Shown here: piece by piece, positions 1-5,734 of the stretch
Layout: every line of letters begins with the position of its first letter
Position numbering within the stretch: position 1 is the stretch's first letter
Origin: Clostridia bacterium
GTDB lineage: Bacteria; Bacillota_A; Clostridia; Christensenellales; UBA1242
Direction: 5' to 3'
Assembly (NCBI GenBank): GCA_017403205.1
Contig: JAFQOM010000030.1
Location: 1-8,203, forward strand
Length of the DNA stretch: 8,203 nucleotides
Notes under the pieces: generated by a model
Seen by the model: only the letters and a program-made list of their open reading frames with translations
The model's database searches: none
What the model was told of the DNA's origin: nothing
Program-made: the position numbers and the translations under genes

Positions 1-44
1 AGTTTAAGTTTTATCTATTATAACTAAATTGATAAAAATTATAA

Positions 45-73
45 TTGACTTAATGTTTCTTTTTTTATATAAT
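45..73 (+). promoter_or_regulatory. Sigma-A-type promoter of secD-secF
   Basis: The -35 box TTGACT (45-50) and the perfect -10 box TATAAT (68-73) are separated by 17 bases. This matches the vegetative sigma-70/sigma-A consensus except for one base in the -35. Transcription would start near position 80, giving a leader of about 25 nt before the secD ATG. That leader carries the Shine-Dalgarno GAGAGGAG (86-93). Bases 1-44 are plain AT-rich sequence in which I see no gene or terminator. The secD-secF pair therefore appears to begin its own transcription unit. Confidence 0.85.
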
Positions 74-104
74 AAAACGCATATTGAGAGGAGCGCGATT
101 TTAG

Positions 105-1421
105 ATGACCAAAAAAAGATGTAAAGTTAAACTAGTACTTGTGTCAATCTTAACTTTGATTGGTTTGTTTTTAACTTTTTTTAGTTTTGTTATACCTACA
201 ACAAACACTACGTTTAGGGGTTTTTTTAATGCTGTAAATTATGGTTATGATGTTAACGGTGGGCAACTTTCTGTTTATGAATGTAACGACGATAGCATTG
301 TTGGTGAAGAGTTGGACAACAAATTATCTCATACCGTTGCAAAATTAAACGCTGCATTTAATGGCATGGGGTTAAATGTAACTAAACAAGGAGATCAAGT
401 TAGAATTGAAATTTCAAATGCTGATATGCATGATGTAAGCAATTTATCTACAACATATGGTGTTAATATATTGTCTATGATTGGTGCAGAAAAGGGTATT
501 TCATTTAATGGTGGAGATAAATATAATGATGCTGGCAGTATAACTGGTGAATATATTGAAAAATGCACATATAGCTATCAAAATCAATGGGTTGTTAATA
601 TAGAGTTTACAGAAGAAGGTAAGCAACTTTTTAAAGAAATGACAGGTAAACTTGCTAGCGAAACAAAGCCTGTTAAAATGTATGTTAATGGCGAACAATA
701 TGGCTCTGGCTTTGAAATTAGCAGTGCTATTTCAAGCTTAACGCTAACCGCAACAAATCAACAAACTGCAGAAGCCTTAAGTCTTCAAATTTCTGCACTT
801 GCTAAACCTGTTAATTTGTCACAAATTTCTAGTGATGTTATTTCACCAGGGCTTAACACTTCAGTAAAAGGATTTTTTGGTAATCAACAAACATTGATGA
901 TTGTTGGGGTGATTGTTATGTTTGCGGGCTTGGTTGCATTTTTGTGCATTAGATATCGCATGCTTGGTTTAATGGGTACGATGAGTTTGTTAATTTTTGT
1001 TGTTTTGTATTCTTTCTTATTGCAATCAATTCCACTTGTATTAATGGATGTTAACGGCATTATGGGTGCTCTTGCAACGTTTGTGTTGTTGGGTGCAGGT
1101 ATGATATCTATATTTGAAAGGATTAGACAAGAATATGCTGTTGGTAAAAAAATACCAAACAGTGTAAGGTCTGGTTTTAAAAAGACTTTAATGCCAGTTT
1201 TAGAAAAATATATTTTTGGTGCTTTATTTGCTGCTGTTTTATTTATAGTAGGTACAGTTGGATTAAAAGCATTTGCAGTTAACGTATTTGTAGGACTTTT
1301 TGTAAACTATTTTGTATTATTTGTTGTTTTGCGTGGTTTATCAAATTATTATATCACTATAAATCCAACAAAGAAGGATGCATATAACTTGAATAGGGAG
1401 GCTAGAAAAAATGAAATCTAA
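105..1421 (+). CDS. secD: Protein translocase subunit SecD (divergent)
   Basis: SecD is a membrane subunit that associates with SecYEG and, with SecF, uses ion-motive force to help complete protein export. At 438 aa it is compact, close to the SecD half of Bacillus SecDF. An N-terminal membrane helix (about 9-30) is followed by a D1-like motif YGYDVNGG (46-53; family usually GLDLxGG). Next comes an extracytoplasmic P1-type domain to about residue 255, then a block of about five membrane helices (about 262-415). Helix 4 keeps IFERIRQE (336-343) and the C-terminal block keeps GTVGLKAFAV. Against E. coli SecD this region aligns by eye without gaps, but the conserved Asp of VDANV (E. coli D519, Thermus SecDF D340) is Ala331 and the Asn two residues on is Met. 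The FDAN motif of the next helix is LEKY (E367). The start is supported by GAGAGGAG 11 bases upstream. The last 11 bases overlap secF, so the two are probably translationally coupled. Identification as SecD is firm; PMF coupling by the canonical residues is doubtful. Confidence 0.93.
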   Translation: MTKKRCKVKLVLVSILTLIGLFLTFFSFVIPTTNTTFRGFFNAVNYGYDVNGGQLSVYECNDDSIVGEELDNKLSHTVAKLNAAFNGMGLNVTKQGDQVRIEISNADMHDVSNLSTTYGVNILSMIGAEKGISFNGGDKYNDAGSITGEYIEKCTYSYQNQWVVNIEFTEEGKQLFKEMTGKLASETKPVKMYVNGEQYGSGFEISSAISSLTLTATNQQTAEALSLQISALAKPVNLSQISSDVISPGLNTSVKGFFGNQQTLMIVGVIVMFAGLVAFLCIRYRMLGLMGTMSLLIFVVLYSFLLQSIPLVLMDVNGIMGALATFVLLGAGMISIFERIRQEYAVGKKIPNSVRSGFKKTLMPVLEKYIFGALFAAVLFIVGTVGLKAFAVNVFVGLFVNYFVLFVVLRGLSNYYITINPTKKDAYNLNREARKNEI

Positions 1422-2490
1422 ATTTAAGAATTTTGACTTTTTAAGTTTTTTTAAGCCTTGTTTAATAGCTTTTGCGATTGTTGTTTTTGTTGGTGCAATT
1501 TTGTTTGGTATTTTTGGATTAAATACCGGCTTTGACTTTGTGGGGGGTACACAACTTGTTGTGGAATTTCCTTACGACGATACAGATAGTGAAGTTTTTA
1601 CAAAAGATGGTTGGCAACAAACAGCAAACACTGTTTCACAAATTATAAACAAACAAGGTGTTAAAATTAACAGCTTTCAAGAACAAGGTGAATATTCATA
1701 TAAAAGTTTTGTTATAACTTTAAAAACAAAAAACGAAAATGATATTTATCAAATTAGATTAGATATTAACAAAGAATTAAATTCATCAAGTGTTTTTTCT
1801 CAACTAGCTTCAAGAGGTGAAGAGTATAAAATATTAGAAGATGATGGTTATTCTTTGCACGATATTACCAAAAAGACAACTTATATAGATTCGCTTATTT
1901 CTCCAACAGCTATAATAACAACAGCTTCTACCTTGTTGTTTGCAGTTGTAGTTTGTTTAATTTATGCATTATTTAGAGTTAAAGTTGCTGGAGCTTTAGC
2001 AATTATTATAAGTAGTATTTCAAGTGTTTTGTTAACAATAGCATTTGTTGCGATTACTAGAATTGAGGTAAACACTTATTTATTTGTTTGTCTTGGTCTT
2101 GTAGAGTTTGCAGCATTGATGACAACCGTTGACTTTTTATTTGGATGCAAGCAAAAATTAAAAGATCCATTGTTAACAGATAAAACAAACGAGCAAATAG
2201 CAAACAGCGTTGTTCATGAAAATTTTGTTAAAACACTTTTAACATATATTTGCAGTGCGGCAGCTTGCGTAATTTTTGGTTTGTTTGGTGTATTAAGCAT
2301 TTTAAAGCTTTCGCTTGTAGGCTTTATAGGCCTAGCGGTAAGTTTTGGTTTTAACTTGTTTGTTATGCCAGCTCTTTATGCTAAAATGGCAAAAAAGAGA
2401 AATTTAGTAAAACCGGTTTATGTTTCTAGCGAAGCTGATAAAGATGCTGATGTCATTGAAATTGATGATGAAGCAGAAAACAATAAATAA
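1411..2490 (+). CDS. secF: Protein translocase subunit SecF (divergent)
   Basis: SecF is the partner of SecD in the accessory export complex on SecYEG. The 359 aa protein has an N-terminal helix (about 14-35) followed by the hallmark TGFDFVGGTQ (F41-D42-F43, G45-G46-T47), an extracytoplasmic domain (about 50-160), and five predicted membrane helices (about 165-330). It ends in an acidic tail (DVIEIDDEAENNK). The helix-4 to helix-5 region aligns by eye without gaps to E. coli SecF from the IEV/IEI motif. However, the NDS/NDT motif Asp (E. coli D213, Thermus D637) is Thr238, the FDRIREN signature is replaced by LFGCKQK, and the conserved Arg (E. coli R247, Thermus R671) is Lys274. An extra Asp241 lies one helical turn from the lost position. 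The ATG is preceded by GGGAGG (1396-1401) inside the end of secD. It shares the secD promoter and ends before a terminator. Family assignment is secure; mechanism is open. Confidence 0.92.
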   Translation: MKSKFKNFDFLSFFKPCLIAFAIVVFVGAILFGIFGLNTGFDFVGGTQLVVEFPYDDTDSEVFTKDGWQQTANTVSQIINKQGVKINSFQEQGEYSYKSFVITLKTKNENDIYQIRLDINKELNSSSVFSQLASRGEEYKILEDDGYSLHDITKKTTYIDSLISPTAIITTASTLLFAVVVCLIYALFRVKVAGALAIIISSISSVLLTIAFVAITRIEVNTYLFVCLGLVEFAALMTTVDFLFGCKQKLKDPLLTDKTNEQIANSVVHENFVKTLLTYICSAAACVIFGLFGVLSILKLSLVGFIGLAVSFGFNLFVMPALYAKMAKKRNLVKPVYVSSEADKDADVIEIDDEAENNK

Positions 2491-2510
2491 TTAAATAAAA
2501 CATATTTAAA

Positions 2511-2545
2511 AGTCTTGCCTTAACAAAGTAGGTAAGATTTTTTTT
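2511..2545 (+). terminator. Intrinsic terminator after secF
   Basis: AGTCTTGCCT (2511-2520) pairs with AGGTAAGATT (2530-2539) as a 10-bp stem with two G.U pairs around a 9-nt loop, and is followed by a run of eight T (2538-2545). It lies 20 bases after the secF stop and should end the secD-secF transcript, separating it from recJ. Confidence 0.85.
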
Positions 2546-2637
2546 ATTAAATTTAAAAATTTTGTTTTTTAATATTTATTAAATGTGTTAATATTAATAT
2601 TGAAATAATAAAAAATTTAATATAAAAGGAAAAGTAG

Positions 2638-2682
2638 GCCGATTTAAAGAAGTTTTATAAAAACTGCTTTAAATTTTTTGGC
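2638..2682 (+). promoter_or_regulatory. Hairpin covering the recJ start (attenuator or start-site structure)
   Basis: ATTTAAAG-A-AGTTTT (2642-2656) pairs with AAAACT-G-CTTTAAAT (2660-2674). This gives 14 pairs, one A/G mismatch and a 3-nt loop, directly followed by TTTTTT (2674-2679). In form it is a weak, AU-rich intrinsic terminator, but its T-run contains the TTG assigned as the recJ start. GCCGA (2638-2642) can also pair with TTGGC (2678-2682), which would close the stem over the start codon. A Shine-Dalgarno-like AAAAGGA (2624-2630) lies just before the hairpin, too far from TTG in linear sequence but close if the hairpin folds. The AT-rich stretch 2546-2623 should hold the recJ promoter. 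A poor candidate is TTGAAA (2600-2605) with TATAAA (2621-2626), whose spacer is only 15. The pairing is seen directly; the regulatory role is inference. Confidence 0.5.
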
Positions 2683-5086
2683 ATACAAAGGTGAGGTAGT
2701 TTCGCATCTTAAGTGTTTTTTTATGGATGAAAAATTGGTTGGTGAAATAACTAAAAAGTATAATTTGTCACCTTTAGTTTCAAGACTTTTAATTAAACGA
2801 GGTTTTGATAGCTTGCAGGCTGTTGATAAGTTTTTAAATGTATCAGAACAAGATTTTTATGATCCGTTTTTATTAAAGGATATGGATAAGCTTGTTAAGC
2901 GTGTAAAAAAGGCTATAGAAAATAACGAAAAAGTTTTGATTTTTGGTGATTATGATGTTGATGGTGTAAGTGCTAGTGCAATTTTAATTAAATATTTTGC
3001 AAGCATTCAGTTTTATGTTGATTATTTTTTACCAAACAGATATGTGGATGGCTATGGATTGACAAAAGAATCTATATTATTTGTTAAAGAAAAATATAAT
3101 CCTAGTTTAATTATTACAGTTGACTGTGGTATTTCTTGCTATGAGGAAGTTGAATTTGCAAAAACACAGGGGATTGATATTGTTGTTACAGATCACCATG
3201 ATATACCGGAGGTAATACCAGATACAATTGTTGTTAATGCAAAATTAGAGGGGCAGAAATATCCATTTAAATATTTGTGTGGCACTGGTGTAGCTTTTAA
3301 AGTTGTGCAAGCGCTAGCAGGGCTGGAAGAAGCTAAAAAATACTTAGGTATTTGTGCTATTGCAACAATAGCGGATATTGTGCCTCTTTTAGATGAAAAT
3401 AGAGCCATAGTAAAAATTGGTATGCAAAATTTTGAAAGTAATTTACCTGTTGGAATAAAAATGCTTATGAAGGAAAATAAGCTAGAAAAAAATGCAACAT
3501 CAACAGATATTGCTTTTAAACTTGCACCTAAAATAAATGCAGCTGGCAGAATGGGAGATGCTGGTGTTGCACTTAAACTTTATATAAAAGATGATAAAAT
3601 TTTATTAAAAAATACAATTGAAAATCTAAGCAATTTAAATTTAGAAAGGCAAAGTTTGTGCAACAAAGTTTATGACGATGTTATAAAAATGCTGTCTAAA
3701 ATTAATATAGCAAATTACAATTCTATTGTTTTATATTCTAAAAAATGGGATAGCGGAATATTGGGTATAGTTTCCGCAAAGATTGCAGGCGAGTTTAACA
3801 GACCTACAATTTTATTGTCTGAAGTTGGTGATGAGCTCAAAGGTAGTGCGCGCAGTGTTAATGATATTGATATATTTAGTGCTATTTCTAGTTTGAAAGA
3901 GGTTTTAGAGGCCTTTGGTGGGCACAAAATGGCTGCAGGACTTACAATAAAAACCAAAAACTTTAAAAACTTTATAACAAGCCTAAACAAGTATTTAAAC
4001 GAACACTACTCTCCAAAAGATTTCATGCCATCAAATAATTTTGACTTAAGTATTTCTAGCGATCAAATAACATCAAAAGTTATTAAAGATTTAGATGTTT
4101 TTGAACCTTGTGGTTGCAGCAATCCAAAACCCGTTTTTAATGTTGTTTTAAGCCAAAATGCCACGGCGGTGCCCATGCCAAAATATCCAAATCACTTAAA
4201 TATAACAAATAAAAACTTAAATATTGTTGCTTTTAATAGTTATAAATATTTGCCGCTGTTAAAAAACAGTAAGTATAGGCAAGTTCAACTTGAGCTTCAA
4301 CAAAATACATTTAAAAACAAAACATACACGAAGGGTATTGCAAAACATATTACAACAGGTCTTTTAGAAAAACCAAAAAGAGATGATGTTTTGTTAGGCG
4401 AATATTTAAAGCAAATTAGCTTTAATGATAGGGGAAATAAAGGCTGTGAAGGTTATGAAAAAGATCAACTTAAACAAATTATATCTGTAGCTAATACAGA
4501 GTACTTTGGTACGCTTTTTGTTTGTTTTAGTTATGAATCTTATCAAGAGTTTTTAAATTTAAATAAAGACAACAAAAATATGCAACACTATATGTATGAA
4601 GTTATTTCAAATAGTGGTATAAATAGTGTTATTTTATGTCCACTAAATTTTGAAAATTTTGGTGCTTATAAAAACATTGTATTTATGGATGCGGTTTTAT
4701 CTAAAGGATACATTAATAAAATTGCAAAAGTTACAAACGCCAAGCTTTATGTACCAAATTACAAAAAAGTGAACAGAGATATTTTTTGCAACTTAACTTT
4801 GGATAGAAATGTTTTTGGCCATTATTTTAAAGAATTAAGCCAGTTTGCAAGTATGCAGAAAAGTTTTATAGATGAAATTGATTTATTTAAAAATTTGAGT
4901 GCAAAAAATAAAAAATTGAATTTTAAACAATTTATATTTTGCTTGTATGTTTTTATTGAGCTTAACATTTTTAGTTTAGAAAAAGATCTTGGTTTTGAAA
5001 CTTTAATAGAAAACAAAAAAATAGTTTCTAGCTTAGATAAATCACAGTTTTTTAATCAAGTTAGTTTGATATTAAAAACAGTTTAA
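2678..5086 (+). CDS. recJ: Single-stranded-DNA-specific 5'-3' exonuclease RecJ
   Basis: RecJ is a Mn/Mg-dependent exonuclease that degrades single-stranded DNA 5' to 3' in recombination, base-excision and mismatch repair and at stalled forks. At 802 aa it is close to B. subtilis RecJ. The DHH domain has GDYDVDG (D91, D93, D95), VDCG (D149) and TDHH (D172-H173-H174), with NAAGRM (R291) following. The DHHA1 domain has GSARS (R392) and FGGHKMAAG (H416). An OB-fold region (about 450-560) contains FEPCGCSNPKP, the equivalent of the usual PFGxxNPxP. Residues about 565-802 match the low-conservation RecJ C-terminal domain of Firmicutes in general pattern. All metal-binding motifs are intact. The start is uncertain. 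TTG at 2678 lacks a well-spaced Shine-Dalgarno. ATG at 2723 (MDEKLVGEI) has AAAGGTGAGG 26 bases upstream, also too far, and would cut the region that aligns with the start of other RecJ proteins. An in-frame stop at 2645 limits extension. No terminator follows, so readthrough into rpsO is possible. Confidence 0.95.
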   Translation: MAYKGEVVSHLKCFFMDEKLVGEITKKYNLSPLVSRLLIKRGFDSLQAVDKFLNVSEQDFYDPFLLKDMDKLVKRVKKAIENNEKVLIFGDYDVDGVSASAILIKYFASIQFYVDYFLPNRYVDGYGLTKESILFVKEKYNPSLIITVDCGISCYEEVEFAKTQGIDIVVTDHHDIPEVIPDTIVVNAKLEGQKYPFKYLCGTGVAFKVVQALAGLEEAKKYLGICAIATIADIVPLLDENRAIVKIGMQNFESNLPVGIKMLMKENKLEKNATSTDIAFKLAPKINAAGRMGDAGVALKLYIKDDKILLKNTIENLSNLNLERQSLCNKVYDDVIKMLSKINIANYNSIVLYSKKWDSGILGIVSAKIAGEFNRPTILLSEVGDELKGSARSVNDIDIFSAISSLKEVLEAFGGHKMAAGLTIKTKNFKNFITSLNKYLNEHYSPKDFMPSNNFDLSISSDQITSKVIKDLDVFEPCGCSNPKPVFNVVLSQNATAVPMPKYPNHLNITNKNLNIVAFNSYKYLPLLKNSKYRQVQLELQQNTFKNKTYTKGIAKHITTGLLEKPKRDDVLLGEYLKQISFNDRGNKGCEGYEKDQLKQIISVANTEYFGTLFVCFSYESYQEFLNLNKDNKNMQHYMYEVISNSGINSVILCPLNFENFGAYKNIVFMDAVLSKGYINKIAKVTNAKLYVPNYKKVNRDIFCNLTLDRNVFGHYFKELSQFASMQKSFIDEIDLFKNLSAKNKKLNFKQFIFCLYVFIELNIFSLEKDLGFETLIENKKIVSSLDKSQFFNQVSLILKTV

Positions 5087-5137
5087 AACAACCCTTAATG
5101 GCCTTTTAAAAACATGTTAATTTGCTTAAAAATAGTG

Positions 5138-5166
5138 TTGACAAAAGGGTAGTATTGTATTAAAAT
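5138..5166 (+). promoter_or_regulatory. Sigma-A promoter of rpsO(-pnp)
   Basis: TTGACA (5138-5143, perfect -35) is separated by 17 bases from TAAAAT (5161-5166, -10 with one mismatch). Transcription would begin near 5173, almost exactly at the left arm of the long-range stem in the rpsO leader. Bases 5087-5137 after the recJ stop show no convincing terminator. Confidence 0.85.
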
Positions 5167-5172
5167 ATGTCA

Positions 5173-5290
5173 TGTTAAACCTAGGCAAGGTTAATCGGGA
5201 TTTACTCGAAAGATTAATATAAAATCTTTTAACAATTTGTTTAACGATTTGCTTTGTTTATGGGGATGCAAAAATAAAAAAAGGAGTAAT
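5173..5290 (+). ncRNA. Structured rpsO leader, candidate S15 autoregulatory element
   Basis: The leader runs about 125 nt from the predicted transcription start to the rpsO ATG and can fold as a three-way junction. P1 is GTTAAAC (5174-5180) with GTTTAAC (5239-5245), seven perfect pairs. P2 is CGGG (5196-5199) with CTCG (5205-5208), loop ATTTA, containing a G.U pair next to a G-C pair. P3 is AAAGATT (5209-5215) with AATCTTT (5223-5229), loop AATATAA. Ribosomal protein S15 is known to bind three-way junctions and G.U/G-C steps in 16S rRNA and in several unrelated rpsO leaders, so autoregulation of rpsO is the likely role. Competing pairings exist: TTAATC/GATTAA (5191-5196/5212-5217), TTAAACC/GGTTAA (5175-5181/5189-5194), and TCTTTT (5225-5230) with the Shine-Dalgarno AAAGGA (5280-5285). 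The pairings are read from sequence by eye, without energy calculation. Confidence 0.55.
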
Positions 5291-5297
5291 TTATAAA

Positions 5298-5558
5298 ATG
5301 GAAAAAGCAAAAAAACAAGAACTTATCAAAACTTTTGCTAGAAGCGAAAAAGATACAGGTTCAACAGAAGTTCAAGTTGCTATTTTAACAGAAAGAATTG
5401 AACACCTTATTGAACACTTAAAAGCTAATCCAGCTGATAAGCACTCAAGAAGAGGTCTTTTGCAACTTGTTGGCCAAAGAAAAGGTCTTTTAAACTATTT
5501 AGAAAAAGAAGATATTGTTAAGTACAGAGAACTTAAGAAAAAATTAAACATTAGATAA
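5298..5558 (+). CDS. rpsO: 30S ribosomal protein S15
   Basis: S15 is a primary 16S rRNA-binding protein of the central domain; it nucleates the 30S platform and contributes to an intersubunit bridge. At 86 aa it is slightly shorter than the usual 88-89. Family signatures are present along the length: DTGSTEVQVAILTERI (about 19-34), the HLKANPADKHSRRGL block (about 40-54), LVGQRKGLLNYL (about 57-68), and the C-terminal KLNIR. The ATG is preceded by AAGGAG (5281-5286) with an 11-base spacer. The gene has its own strong promoter and a structured leader, and is followed by a terminator before pnp. rpsO directly before pnp is one of the most conserved bacterial gene pairs. Confidence 0.98.
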   Translation: MEKAKKQELIKTFARSEKDTGSTEVQVAILTERIEHLIEHLKANPADKHSRRGLLQLVGQRKGLLNYLEKEDIVKYRELKKKLNIR

Positions 5559-5567
5559 TAATTAAAT

Positions 5568-5616
5568 AGCGGGTAAGGTTTGTGCACTTTTGTGCCTAAT
5601 TTTGCTCGCTTTTTTT
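5568..5616 (+). terminator. Terminator in the rpsO-pnp intergenic region
   Basis: AGCGGGTAA (5568-5576) pairs with TTGCTCGCT (5602-5610) as nine pairs including two G.U, and is followed by T7 (5610-5616). An inner GCAC-tttt-GTGC hairpin can form in the 25-nt loop (5584-5595). It lies 9 bases after the rpsO stop. The long loop makes it a weaker terminator, and partial readthrough would supply pnp mRNA. Part of it can pair instead with downstream sequence: GCCTAA (5594-5599) with TTAGGC (5615-5620), and CTAATTT (5596-5602) with AAATTAG (5622-5628). Confidence 0.75.
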
Positions 5617-5633
5617 AGGCTAAATTAGTAAAT

Positions 5634-5662
5634 TTGTTAAGCTGTGTAAAAGCGGCTTTAAT
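5634..5662 (+). promoter_or_regulatory. Weak candidate promoter for pnp
   Basis: TTGTTA (5634-5639) and TTTAAT (5657-5662) have a 17-base spacer, with four of six matches in each box. In such AT-rich DNA this can arise by chance. It is listed because pnp lies downstream of a terminator and may need its own start; readthrough from the rpsO promoter is the alternative. Confidence 0.3.
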
Positions 5663-5687
5663 AAATTTCTTTTTATAGATTAAAAAC

Positions 5688-5707
5688 AGTGCAAAACATT
5701 TTGCATT
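5688..5707 (+). promoter_or_regulatory. Stem-loop in the pnp leader
   Basis: TGCAAA (5690-5695) pairs perfectly with TTTGCA (5700-5705) around the loop ACAT, extended by a G.U and an A-U pair. It sits 16 bases before the pnp Shine-Dalgarno. A second, bulged hairpin is possible upstream (TTAAGC 5637-5642 with GCTTTAA 5655-5661). In E. coli, pnp is autoregulated through RNase III cleavage of a leader hairpin; a similar role here is only an analogy, because this stem is much shorter. Confidence 0.4.
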
Positions 5708-5734
5708 AATTAAACAAACAATTAGGAGTGAAAA

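Noticed and set aside
501..698. Antisense open frames within secD, recJ and pnp (501-698, 3193-3408, 3715-3990, 4822-5016, 7315-7524)
   Set aside because: All lie inside clearly conserved genes and have low-complexity, hydrophobic translations typical of AT-rich antisense shadows.
2546..2677. Riboswitch or T-box before recJ
   Set aside because: The region is too short and AT-rich, with no T-box motif, specifier stem or known aptamer core; only one hairpin is supported.
5181..5186. CCTAGG palindrome in the rpsO leader as an operator
   Set aside because: A single 6-bp palindrome has no support as an operator and lies inside the proposed RNA structure.
5260..5277. Five-codon frame (MGMQK) in the rpsO leader, a possible regulatory upstream peptide
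   Set aside because: No Shine-Dalgarno precedes it and the sequence has no attenuation-type codon bias; probably chance.
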